From positions 1,302,001 to 1,366,000 of the forward strand of contig NZ_CP064356.1 of NCBI RefSeq assembly GCF_018141545.1: DNA of 64,000 nucleotides, in the 5' to 3' direction. The translations under genes and the position numbers were made by a program. The first letter of the stretch is position 1. The number at the start of each line of letters is the position of its first letter. Source of the stretch: Miltoncostaea oceani. Its GTDB lineage: Bacteria; Actinomycetota; Thermoleophilia; Miltoncostaeales; Miltoncostaeaceae. The notes beneath the pieces are model-generated. The model had not been told where the DNA came from. It was given only the letters and a program-made list of their open reading frames with translations, and made no database searches. Of the stretch, positions 51,335 through 59,117 are shown one piece after another.

Positions 51335-52456
51335 TCAGGGGGACCCGGCGAGCTCCAGGGTCGCGGGGACGCCGAGGAAGCGTCCGAGGTCGGCGACGTC
51401 GGCGGCGAGGGCGGCCGTCGTGGCGGGTGCGAGGTCGTGGAACGGGGTGACGGTGACGACCTCCTCGCCCCGCCGCCGGGCGCGTGTCCAGGTGCCGGCG
51501 ATCCGGTCGCCGACGAGGACGGAGGGGAGGATCCAGGTGCCGCGGACGAGCGCCGGCGCGTCGGCGGGGGCGACGAGGGGCGTCCGGTCGCGGTGGCCGA
51601 GGAGCAGTCCGTCGAAGGCGGGGAGCAACCGCACCGGCCCCACCTCGCCCGCCCCGCCGCCCGCCCCGCCGCCCGCCCCGCCGGCCCCCTCGGCCCCGCC
51701 CGCCCCGCCGCCCCCGCCCGTCCCCCCGGCCGCCCCGCCGCCGTCATCCCCCGCGAACCCCGCCCGCCGCCACCCCCGCACGGCGTCCCCCACCGGCAGG
51801 CCGCTCCACCGCGCCAGGTCCCGGGCGTCGGACGGCCCGTACGCCCCGCGGAAGCGCCGCGCCAGCTCCGCCAGGGAGTCGTCGCGGTCACGGGCGGGCT
51901 CCGGGGCGACCCAGTCGTCGAGGAGGACGTAGGTCGGCTCCTCGTCCGGGCGGTCCGGCCCGCGGCACGCCACCCCCGACGCGCACGCCAGCAGCACCAC
52001 GTGGGCGGGCGCCTGCCCCTCCCGCGGCACGGCGACCCCGCGGTCACCGAGGGCCGCGACCACCTCCGCCCGGGTCAGCGGCCCACCCCCCAGCACCGCG
52101 GGGACCGCCGCGACGATCCGCTCGCACAGGCCGGCGTCGAGGCCGAGGTCCGCCCGCCGCCGCGCCGTCCGCGCGATCACCACCGGCCCCGTCAGCCCCG
52201 TGATCCACCGGACGTCCTCCGCGGGGAGCACGTGCAGGGTCCCGCGCATCGCCCACGTCCGCACCACCGACCGCTCCGCCGAGCACGCCCGCACCACGTC
52301 CGCGGCCGTCAGGCCCTCGCTGCGCGCCCGCACCCCCAGCCGGGACGCCCGCGTGTCCTGCGCCTGGATCGCGAGGGCCGCCCGCACCGCTCCGTGGACG
52401 TCCCGTGCCCGGGGGTCGCAGAGGCCCTGCGCGCGCACCCGGGCGGCGGCGCTCAC
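51335..52456 (-). CDS. AlkZ/YcaQ-like DNA glycosylase (HTH_42 family)
   Basis: 373 residues from a GTG at 52456. Winged-helix family signs: ALAIQAQDTRASRLGVRARS, with a Q-A-Q like the QxQ catalytic motif of AlkZ-type glycosylases; TWAMRGTLHVLPAEDVRWIT; LLPAFDGLLLGHRDRTPLV; WILPSVLVGDRIAGTW. The characterised relatives AlkZ and YcaQ unhook interstrand crosslinks and alkylated purines. A Gly/Ala-only insertion (~30 residues near 240) comes from a CCCCGCCG-type microsatellite and is probably a length-variable loop. GTGA overlap with the ligase gene upstream ties it to DNA repair. Confidence 0.8.
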   Translation of the reverse strand: MSAAARVRAQGLCDPRARDVHGAVRAALAIQAQDTRASRLGVRARSEGLTAADVVRACSAERSVVRTWAMRGTLHVLPAEDVRWITGLTGPVVIARTARRRADLGLDAGLCERIVAAVPAVLGGGPLTRAEVVAALGDRGVAVPREGQAPAHVVLLACASGVACRGPDRPDEEPTYVLLDDWVAPEPARDRDDSLAELARRFRGAYGPSDARDLARWSGLPVGDAVRGWRRAGFAGDDGGGAAGGTGGGGGAGGAEGAGGAGGGAGGGAGEVGPVRLLPAFDGLLLGHRDRTPLVAPADAPALVRGTWILPSVLVGDRIAGTWTRARRRGEEVVTVTPFHDLAPATTAALAADVADLGRFLGVPATLELAGSP

Positions 52457-53394
52457 CCCCCGGCGTCGAGCTGGTCGAACGTGCAGCTCCGCGGCTCGCG
52501 GTCGTCCCGCCAGCGCAGCAGGCGGGCGCCGTGGCGGATCCGCCCGTCGCTCGCGTGGTCGTAGCTGACCTCCGCGACCAGCTCCGGCCGCATCTCGATC
52601 CACTCGAGGTCGCGGTCACCGTCCCAGCGGCTCGCCTCGCCGCTGCCGCGCCCGCCCGTCTCGTAGGGCGCCAGCTCGTCGCGCAGGCCCTTCTTGCGCG
52701 CACCCGTGAAGCCCGCGCAGTGGCCGACGGGACGCAGGCCGTCGCCGTCGTAGAGACCGAGGATCAACGACCCGACGGTCCCCTCCAGCTTCCCGGGCCG
52801 CCAGCCCATCACCACGCAGTCGAGGGTGCGCACCCGCTTCACCTTCACCATGCCGAGCCGCTTGCCCGGCACGTACGGGGCCGCGACCTCCTTCGCGATC
52901 ACGCCCTCGGCCGTCGCGAGCCACTCCCGCGCCCGCTCCGGGTCGGCCGTCGACTCGACGGGGGAGACCCCCTCCATCGCCTCCAGCCGCGCCCGCCGCT
53001 CCGAGAACGGCAGCTCCATCAGGCTCGCCCCGTCCTGGGCGAGCAGGTCGAACGCGGCGAACACCGCCGGGATCTCCTCGCTCAACCGGGCGATCCGCGA
53101 CGCGGCGGGGTGGATGCGCTGCTGCAGCAGCCCGAACTCCTCGCCGCCGTCCGCCCCCGCGATGAGGATCTCGCCGTCGAGGACGTAGTCGCCCGGGGGG
53201 AAGGTCAGCTCCGGGAAGTACCGCGTCAACGGCTTCCCCGCCCGCGACCACACCTCCACCGCGCCGGCCTCCGAGACGATGATCGCCCGGAAGCCGTCGA
53301 GCTTGCGCTCGTACACCCAGCCCTCGCCCTCCGGGAGGGCCTTCCCCGGACGGGCGAGCTGGGGGGCGGGCGGCGGGGTGCGCGGATCGGTCAC
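52453..53394 (-). CDS. ATP-dependent DNA ligase (LigC/LigD-ligase type)
   Basis: 313 residues from a GTG at 53394. Nucleotidyltransferase motifs: YERKLDGFRAI (motif I, the Lys that takes AMP), LDGEILIAG (III), FAAFDLLAQDG (IIIa), EGVIAKE (IV) and VKVKRVRTLDCVV (V). An OB-fold domain follows from ~200 with VAEVSYDHASDGRIRHGARL. The size is that of stand-alone repair ligases such as LigC rather than full LigD. It overlaps the AlkZ-like gene by 4 nt, so nick sealing after base excision is a likely joint role. Confidence 0.92.
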   Translation of the reverse strand: MTDPRTPPPAPQLARPGKALPEGEGWVYERKLDGFRAIIVSEAGAVEVWSRAGKPLTRYFPELTFPPGDYVLDGEILIAGADGGEEFGLLQQRIHPAASRIARLSEEIPAVFAAFDLLAQDGASLMELPFSERRARLEAMEGVSPVESTADPERAREWLATAEGVIAKEVAAPYVPGKRLGMVKVKRVRTLDCVVMGWRPGKLEGTVGSLILGLYDGDGLRPVGHCAGFTGARKKGLRDELAPYETGGRGSGEASRWDGDRDLEWIEMRPELVAEVSYDHASDGRIRHGARLLRWRDDREPRSCTFDQLDAGG

Positions 53395-53411
53395 CCCGCC
53401 GACACTACCTC

Positions 53412-54251
53412 CTACTTCTCGACGGGGACCCCGACGAGGCTGCCGTACTCGGTCCACGACCCGTCGTAGTTGCGGACCCGGTCATAGCCGAGGATCTCGT
53501 GGAGGACGAACCACGTGTGACTCGACCGCTCCCCGATCCGGCAGTACGCGATCACATCGGTGTCGGGGGTGACCCCCACCCCGCCATACAGGGACGTCAA
53601 CTCCTCATCGCTCTTGAACGACCCGTCCTCACGGGCCGCCGAGGCCCACGGCACGTTCGCGGCACCCGGGATGTGGCCGGGGACCTGCGCCTGCTCCTGG
53701 GGCAGGTGCGGGGGGGCCATCACCTCACCCGAGAACTCGGCGGGGCTGCGGACATCGACCATCGTCGCCCCCTCACCACCGATGTGGGCGAGGACGTCAT
53801 CGCGGAACGCCCGGTACTCCTCCCGCACCGGGGCGAGGGGACCGGGGTCCGCCGCCGCCGGGGCCGGGACCTCGGTGACCAGCTCACGGTCCTCCAGCTC
53901 CCACTTCTTGCGGCCACCGTCCATCAGGCGGACACGGTCGAACCCCTGGTACCGCAACAGCCAGTAGGCGTAGGTCGCGAACCAGTTGTTGTTGCCGCCG
54001 TAGAGGACGACGGTGGTGTCCGGGCCGACCCCCGAGCGGGCGAGGAGGGCCGACAGGCCCTCCTGGTCGAGGAAGTCGCGGCGTGGCGCGGCGTGCAGGT
54101 CGTCCTTCCAGTGCCACGCGATCGCGTCGGGGATGTGGCCCCCGGCATAGGCGGCGGTGTCCTCATCGACCTCCACCAGCCGGTAGGCGGCATCGCCGGT
54201 GTGGGCGGCCACCCATTCGGTGGAGACGAGTACCTCGTCCCTACGGCTCAT
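53412..54251 (-). CDS. Thiosulfate sulfurtransferase (CysA2-type, two rhodanese domains)
   Basis: 279 residues from the ATG at 54251, with GGAGGAG 6 nt upstream. Two rhodanese domains: the inactive first (VEVDEDTAAYAGGHIPDAIA, TVVLYGGNNNWFATYAYWLL) and the active second with AYCRIGERSSHTWFVLHEIL, in which Cys carries the persulfide. The segments GGRKKWELEDREL and NYDGSWTEYGSLVGVP match the mycobacterial CysA2/CysA3 type. Moves sulfur from thiosulfate to thiol or cyanide acceptors. Divergent from ccmE. Confidence 0.93.
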   Translation of the reverse strand: MSRRDEVLVSTEWVAAHTGDAAYRLVEVDEDTAAYAGGHIPDAIAWHWKDDLHAAPRRDFLDQEGLSALLARSGVGPDTTVVLYGGNNNWFATYAYWLLRYQGFDRVRLMDGGRKKWELEDRELVTEVPAPAAADPGPLAPVREEYRAFRDDVLAHIGGEGATMVDVRSPAEFSGEVMAPPHLPQEQAQVPGHIPGAANVPWASAAREDGSFKSDEELTSLYGGVGVTPDTDVIAYCRIGERSSHTWFVLHEILGYDRVRNYDGSWTEYGSLVGVPVEK

Positions 54252-54296
54252 ACGGTCTCCTCCTCGGTCGTGCCGGGTCGTGGGCGCGATCATAGC

Positions 54297-54319
54297 CGGG
54301 AAAACCTCCGGATTTCCCG
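54297..54319. promoter_or_regulatory. Perfect palindrome between rhodanese and ccmE genes
   Basis: CGGGAAA (54297-54303), nine bases, TTTCCCG (54313-54319). It sits mid-way in the 150-bp divergent gap, a good place for an operator acting on both genes. No factor can be named. Confidence 0.4.
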
Positions 54320-54401
54320 ATGATCGGACGCGGACGATCGTCGCGGGAAGGGCGGTTCGTCCCCCCGATCGCGCCGGGCACCGGTGTTACCATCGGCCCC
54401 G

Positions 54402-54815
54402 ATGCGCTCCCGCCTCCGCTTCATCGTCGCCATCGGACTCGCCGTCGTCCTCGGCGGGGGGCTGCTCTACTACTCCATCGGCGGCACCATGGAGACGTAC
54501 GCCGGCCCCGGCGAGCTGACGAGCCAGAAGACCTACCGCCTCAACGGCACGGTCGCCCCGGGATCGCCGAAGGACCCGGCCGGGCAGGCCCAGAGCTCCG
54601 AGGGACTCACCTTCACGGTGATCGACAAGGAGAACCCGGGCCAGAAGATCACGGTGCTCTACCGCGGCACGGTGCCCGACCAGTTCAAGGACGGCCGCGA
54701 GGTGGTCGTCACCGGCACGCTCAAGGGCGGGACGTTCGTCGCGCGCAACGACTCCCTCGTCACGCTGTGCCCCTCGAAGTTCACGGACCGCCCGGACGAC
54801 CAGACCCCGGCCTGA
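54402..54815 (+). CDS. ccmE: CcmE heme chaperone, cysteine type
   Basis: 137 residues from the ATG at 54402. One N-terminal helix (FIVAIGLAVVLGGGLLYYS), then the OB fold of CcmE (TYRLNGTVAPGS, LTFTVIDKENPGQKITVLYR, GREVVVTGTLKGGTFVARN). The heme-binding position is LCPSKF (Cys123) instead of the HxxxY of E. coli; a Cys variant CxxxY is known in Desulfovibrio and some Gram-positive and archaeal CcmE, but here the Tyr is Phe127. It carries heme covalently outside the membrane to CcmF. ccmF follows after 51 bp. Confidence 0.9.
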   Translation: MRSRLRFIVAIGLAVVLGGGLLYYSIGGTMETYAGPGELTSQKTYRLNGTVAPGSPKDPAGQAQSSEGLTFTVIDKENPGQKITVLYRGTVPDQFKDGREVVVTGTLKGGTFVARNDSLVTLCPSKFTDRPDDQTPA

Positions 54816-54866
54816 GCGTGACCACCGGCCCGTCCCGGCGGACCCCCGCCGAGTGAGCGCGGCTCC

Positions 54867-56858
54867 GTGAGCATCCTCGGCCGCGCCGCCCTCCTGCTCG
54901 CCCTCGCGGCGGCGGTCTACGTCGTCTACGCCGCCCTGCGCTCCCGCCGCCCCGGCGGCCGCGCCTGGGAGACGAGCGCCGAGCGCGCCGTCTACGCCGT
55001 CTGCGCCTTCACCACCCTCGCGGTCGGGACCATGTGGGTGGCCCTCGCCACCGACAGCTTCGAGCTGCGCAACGTGGCCGAGTACACGTCCAGCACCCTC
55101 GGGCTCGAGTTCAAGCTCACCGCCCTCTGGGGGAGCCAGGCCGGGTCGCTGCTGCTGTGGGCGTGGATCCTCACCGTCTTCTCGGCGATCGTCGTGCGGA
55201 CCAACCGCAACCGCAACCGCCTGCTGATGCCGGTCGTGATGGCCGTCCTCATGGGCATCGCGATCTTCTTCCTGCTGCTGCTCTCGTTCGTGACGAGCCC
55301 GTTCGAGACGCTCGCGCAGGTGCCCGCCGAGGGCCGCGGCCTCAACCCGCTGCTCCAGAACCCGTACATGCAGATCCACCCGCCGATGCTCTACCTCGGC
55401 TTCGTGGGCCTGTCGGTGCCGTTCGCCTTCGCGATCGCCGCGCTCGTGACCCGCAAGGTCGACACCGCGTGGATCGCGAGCGTCCGGCGCTGGACGATCT
55501 TCTCGTGGCTCTTCCTCGGCATCGGCATCCTGCTCGGCGCCAAGTGGGCGTACGAGACCCTCGGCTGGGGTGGCTACTGGGCCTGGGACCCCGTCGAGAA
55601 CGCGGCCTTCATGCCATGGCTCGTCGCGACCGCGTTCCTCCACTCCGTGATGGTCCAGGAGCGCCGGGGGATGCTGAAGGTGTGGAACATGGTGCTGGTC
55701 ATCCTGACCTTCACCCTTTGCCTGTTCGGCACGTTCCTGACGCGGTCCGGGGTCATCTCGTCGGTGCACGCCTTCGGCGAGTCGACGCTCGGCCCGTTCT
55801 TCCTCGCCTTCATCGCGGTCATCCTGATCGCGTCGGTGGCGCTGCTCGTGAGCCGGCTGCCGCTGCTGCGCTCCCAGCACACGCTCGAGAGCTACATCTC
55901 GCGCGAGGCGATCTTCCTCTTCAACAACCTGCTCCTGGTGGGGCTGGCGTTCGCGGTCTTCTGGGGGACGGTCTTCCCGATCATCTCCGAGGCCCTGCGC
56001 GGCGAGCGGATCACGGTGGGGCAGGGGTACTTCAACCAGGTCGCCCTGCCGATCGGCATCGCGCTGCTCGTCCTCACCGGCGTGGGCCCGCTGATCGCCT
56101 GGCGCAAGTCCTCGCCGGCGCAGCTGCGCCGGCGCTTCGTGGGCCCGATCGTCGTCGCCGCGGTCGCCGCCGTGCCGCTGCTCGTCCTCACCGACCTGCG
56201 CAACAGCCCGGCCGCCGCCGCCACGATCATCGCGGGCGTCTTCGTCACCGCGTGCATCACCGGCGAGTTCTGGCGCGGGATGAAGGTGCGCCACGCCCTC
56301 GGGGGCGTCTCGTGGCCCGGGTCGCTGACGAGCATGGTGGCGCGCAACCGGCGCCGCTACGGCGGCTACGTCGTCCACCTCGGCATCGTGCTCCTGTTCA
56401 TCGGCTTCGCCGGATCGAAGGGCTTCGTCACCGAGTCCGACATCGCCGTCGCCCAGGGCGAGCGCGCGACCGTCGCCGGCTACACGTTCGTCAACGAGGG
56501 GTCCGACCGCACCTCCGACGACCACTCGTCGATCGTGTCCGTGACGATGGGCGTCTACCGCGGCGGCGAGCGGATCGGGACGATGACCCCCGGCGTCGAG
56601 ACGTTCGCGGTCGATGAGACCCGCTCGTCGAAGATCGCGATCGACACGAGCCCGCGACGCGACCTCTACCTGTTCCTGACGCGCCTCGAGGACAACGGCC
56701 TCGCCCGCGTCTCGGTGTACGTCAACCCGCTCGTCGCCTGGATCTGGGTGGCGGGCATCCTGATGTTCGCCGGCGGGCTGCTGGCCGCGTGGCCGGGAGG
56801 ACCGTCCGCCCGTCGCGAGAGGGCGGCCGCCCCCGCCGACGGGCGCGCCCCGGCATGA
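54867..56858 (+). CDS. ccmF: CcmF cytochrome c heme lyase subunit
   Basis: 663 residues from a GTG at 54867, with ~14-15 membrane helices. The Trp-rich heme-handling loop [19 protein letters not shown] is present, as are [20 protein letters not shown] and the P-side segment [20 protein letters not shown]. The His ligands in these loops and in [19 protein letters not shown] are retained. It attaches heme from CcmE to apocytochrome c. Only ccmE, ccmF and a ccmI-like gene are here; ccmABC, ccmG and ccmH are not in the window. Confidence 0.95.
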   Translation: MSILGRAALLLALAAAVYVVYAALRSRRPGGRAWETSAERAVYAVCAFTTLAVGTMWVALATDSFELRNVAEYTSSTLGLEFKLTALWGSQAGSLLLWAWILTVFSAIVVRTNRNRNRLLMPVVMAVLMGIAIFFLLLLSFVTSPFETLAQVPAEGRGLNPLLQNPYMQIHPPMLYLGFVGLSVPFAFAIAALVTRKVDTAWIASVRRWTIFSWLFLGIGILLGAKWAYETLGWGGYWAWDPVENAAFMPWLVATAFLHSVMVQERRGMLKVWNMVLVILTFTLCLFGTFLTRSGVISSVHAFGESTLGPFFLAFIAVILIASVALLVSRLPLLRSQHTLESYISREAIFLFNNLLLVGLAFAVFWGTVFPIISEALRGERITVGQGYFNQVALPIGIALLVLTGVGPLIAWRKSSPAQLRRRFVGPIVVAAVAAVPLLVLTDLRNSPAAAATIIAGVFVTACITGEFWRGMKVRHALGGVSWPGSLTSMVARNRRRYGGYVVHLGIVLLFIGFAGSKGFVTESDIAVAQGERATVAGYTFVNEGSDRTSDDHSSIVSVTMGVYRGGERIGTMTPGVETFAVDETRSSKIAIDTSPRRDLYLFLTRLEDNGLARVSVYVNPLVAWIWVAGILMFAGGLLAAWPGGPSARRERAAAPADGRAPA

Positions 56859-56865
56859 TGCACGT

Positions 56866-57159
56866 GTGGGGACGCTGATCGGTGCACTGATCCTGGCGGT
56901 GGTGGCGTTGGCCGTCATCGCCCTCGTGCTGTGGCCGCTCGTGACGCGCGAGCCGGGCGACCCGCCACCCGACCCCGTCGCCGACGCCCGCCGCGCGATC
57001 GACGAGGACCTGCAGCGGTCCCTCGCCGCCGTCCGCGAGATCGAGATGGACCACCGCGCCGGCAACCTCTCCGACGACGACTTCGCGGCGCTCGACCGCG
57101 CGGAGCGGGCCCGTGCCGTCGAGCTGATGCGCCGCGTGGACGAGCTGGACGGCCGGTGA
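56866..57159 (+). CDS. CcmI-like short membrane protein
   Basis: 97 residues from a GTG 8 bp after ccmF. One helix (LIGALILAVVALAVIALVLW), then a helical region DARRAIDEDLQRSLAAVREI then EMDHRAGNLSDDDFAALDRA which is the typical start of CcmI/CycH proteins (LAAIREIEFDYRMGKLSEEDYA-like pattern). The TPR domain of full CcmI is absent, as in several Gram-positives. Probably helps present apocytochrome to CcmF. Confidence 0.68.
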   Translation: MGTLIGALILAVVALAVIALVLWPLVTREPGDPPPDPVADARRAIDEDLQRSLAAVREIEMDHRAGNLSDDDFAALDRAERARAVELMRRVDELDGR

Positions 57160-57971
57160 GGAGGCGGCTCGCCGCCGCCCTCGCCCTCGTGCTGGCCGCC
57201 CTCCTGTGCGCCGGCTGCGCCGCGACGCTCGAGGTGGAGGCCGACATCGACCGCGACGGCCGCGGCAGCGTCACCCTGCGGCTCACGATGGACACCGAGG
57301 CGCAGGAGGCCCTCGGCCTCGCCGCCGACGCCGACCCGGCGGAGGCCGTCGCGCGCTTCGCCCCGCTCCTCGGTGACGGCGGCTGGGCCTCCGGTGACGC
57401 GCAGATCGCCGCGACGCGCGACGAGGACACGGGCGAGCTCGTGCTCGAGACGACCCGCCTGGTCGACTCGACCGACCAGCTCGACGAGATCCTCTCCTTC
57501 GAGCGGCCGATCGCCCAGATCGCCCCCGACGCGTCGACGCTGTCCGCGCTGCCCGGCCTGCCACCGGAGGCCCCGCTCCTCAACGCCGTCGACCTGCGGC
57601 TGGGGGACGGCAGCGGCGACAACCCCGGCTTCGACCTCTTCGCCCGTGGCGGGGTCGGCGAGATCGGGGGCGACACCTGCGCCGGTGACGACGTCGTCGG
57701 GTTCGCCCGCTCCCTGCGGGACGCCCTCGAGATCCGGTACGCCCTGAAGCTCCCCGGAGGCCCCGGCAGCACCAACGCCGACGAGACCCCGCGGGGCGAG
57801 AACGTCTGGCTCGCGCGCTACGGCGACTGCCCGCCCCTGCAGGCCTCCTCGGGCGGCGGCAGCTCCAGCACCCTCGTGAACGGCGTGATCCTCGCCGGGC
57901 TCACGGGCCTGCTGCTCGTCATCTTCGCGCTCCGCGCGATCCGTCGGCGACGCCCCTCCGAACCCTCCTGA
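57156..57971 (+). CDS. LppM-like lipoprotein with C-terminal anchor
   Basis: 271 residues from a GTG overlapping the previous stop. Lipobox at the start (LALVLAALLCAGCAATLEVE, Cys 20), then the pattern EADIDRDGRGSVTLRLTMDT of the mycobacterial LppM family, a beta-rich outer domain, one Cys pair (GDTCAGDD, YGDCPPLQ), a Ser/Gly linker and a C-terminal helix (LVNGVILAGLTGLLLVIFAL) with RAIRRRR. So it is held at both ends. Family call is moderate. Confidence 0.6.
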   Translation: MRRRLAAALALVLAALLCAGCAATLEVEADIDRDGRGSVTLRLTMDTEAQEALGLAADADPAEAVARFAPLLGDGGWASGDAQIAATRDEDTGELVLETTRLVDSTDQLDEILSFERPIAQIAPDASTLSALPGLPPEAPLLNAVDLRLGDGSGDNPGFDLFARGGVGEIGGDTCAGDDVVGFARSLRDALEIRYALKLPGGPGSTNADETPRGENVWLARYGDCPPLQASSGGGSSSTLVNGVILAGLTGLLLVIFALRAIRRRRPSEPS

Positions 57972-58041
57972 GGACGGCCCGGACCCCTGCAAATAGCGGG
58001 GAACCGGGGTGTGACACACGTCATGGCGAACCGGGCGGGGC

Positions 58042-58070
58042 TTGACCGGCGACGCCGAAACCCCATAAAG
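58042..58070 (+). promoter_or_regulatory. Promoter and structured leader of the M23 peptidase gene
   Basis: TTGACC (58042-58047), 16-17 bp, CATAAAG (58064-58070) is the best sigma-70-type promoter in the window. The transcript would have a ~95-nt leader with GCCGGGC...GCCCGGC and TCCGC...GCGGA stems ending at AAGGAG (58157-58162). The leader may regulate translation. GTGTGACACAC upstream is a further palindrome. Confidence 0.45.
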
Positions 58071-58169
58071 TGCCGCGCGTTCCCGACTTCTCCAGGGTTC
58101 GCCGGGCCATTGCCCTCGCCCGGCCACCCGTAGTCCGCGGCCTCGCCGTGGGCGGAAAGGAGCCGAAGG

Positions 58170-59117
58170 ATCCCAGCCCGACCGCGCACCATCCAAGGTC
58201 ACGGCCGTCTCTCGCGGAATCTCGCGAGGACGCTGGTCATCCTCTCCACCCTCGTCGCAGGCGTCGGCACGTCCGTCGCCCAGGCCGTCGAGATCCCCTC
58301 CGCACCGTCCGCGAGTCCTGCTCCCGGCGCGGCCCCGGCCCCCTCCGCCGCCGCCCCGGCACCCGCCGCGGCCGCCCCGGTGGCGACGGCGCCCGTCGCC
58401 ACGCCACGCGCGGCATCGGTGCCCCTCGTCCTGAGGGTCGGCTCCCGTGGCCAGGCCGTCCGCGACCTTCAGCGCGAGCTGCGTCGCCGCGGCATCCGGG
58501 TCGTGGTGGACGGGGCCTACGGGCCCGCCACGAAGCGCGCCGTCAGGAAGCTCCAGAAGCGCCTCAGGCTCCGCGCGACCGGCGTGGCGGACACCCGCCT
58601 GCTGAAGCGCCTCGGCCTGCGCACCCGCACCGCCGCCGCCGCGCCCGCGCCGACCGCGGCCCTCGCCGCGCCGGGCACGTCGAAGTACCTCGACGTCTTC
58701 CCGGTCGTCGGTGACTACAGCTACTCCGACGACTTCGGCGCCGCCCGCCACCAGGGCAGCCACGAGGGCGTGGACATCATGGCCGACCGGGGCACCCCGC
58801 TCGTCGCGGTGTCCACCGGCACCATCAACCGCCTCACCCGCACCGAGAGCGGCCTCGGCGGCATCTACGTCTGGCTCGAGCGCGCCGACGGCACCGAGTA
58901 CTACTACGCCCACATGAACGCGATCGCCGAGGGCCTCGACGCCGGTTCGAAGGTCACGGCCGGCCAGGTGATCGGCACGGTGGGCAACACGGGCGACGCC
59001 CGGTACGGCGCCCCGCACCTGCATTTCGAGATCCGGCCGGCAGGATCCCGGCCGATCGACCCGTATTCCCATCTGGTGGCCGTAGACCCGACAGCCCGGA
59101 CGCAGGCACGCAGGTGA
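58170..59117 (+). CDS. Secreted M23 peptidase with peptidoglycan-binding domain; ATC start proposed
   Basis: 315 residues if begun at ATC 58170, 7 nt after AAGGAG. The signal peptide (NLARTLVILSTLVAGVGTSV, AQA) lies in this frame, but no ATG, GTG or TTG precedes it after the TAG at 58131. The first conventional codon, GTG 58380, would delete the signal. A Pro/Ala linker, a PG-binding-1 domain (GSRGQAVRDLQRELRRRGIR, VDGAYGPATKRAVRKLQKRL) and an M23/LytM domain follow, with HEGVDIMADRGTPL (zinc His and Asp) and GAPHLHFEIRP (HxH). Cuts peptidoglycan cross-bridges outside the cell. The next gene overlaps its stop and also encodes M23. Confidence 0.85.
   Translation: MPARPRTIQGHGRLSRNLARTLVILSTLVAGVGTSVAQAVEIPSAPSASPAPGAAPAPSAAAPAPAAAAPVATAPVATPRAASVPLVLRVGSRGQAVRDLQRELRRRGIRVVVDGAYGPATKRAVRKLQKRLRLRATGVADTRLLKRLGLRTRTAAAAPAPTAALAAPGTSKYLDVFPVVGDYSYSDDFGAARHQGSHEGVDIMADRGTPLVAVSTGTINRLTRTESGLGGIYVWLERADGTEYYYAHMNAIAEGLDAGSKVTAGQVIGTVGNTGDARYGAPHLHFEIRPAGSRPIDPYSHLVAVDPTARTQARR

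Noticed and set aside
57985-58170. ydaO/yuaA (c-di-AMP) riboswitch before the M23 gene
   Set aside because: GGGGAACCGGGG and GACGCCGAA words occur, but in the wrong order and upstream of the likely promoter; the rest of the consensus is missing.
54387-59072. A 1561-residue leftward ORF opposite the ccm and M23 genes
   Set aside because: Low-complexity Arg/Asp/Glu-rich antisense translation typical of very GC-rich coding DNA; the rightward genes have clear domains.
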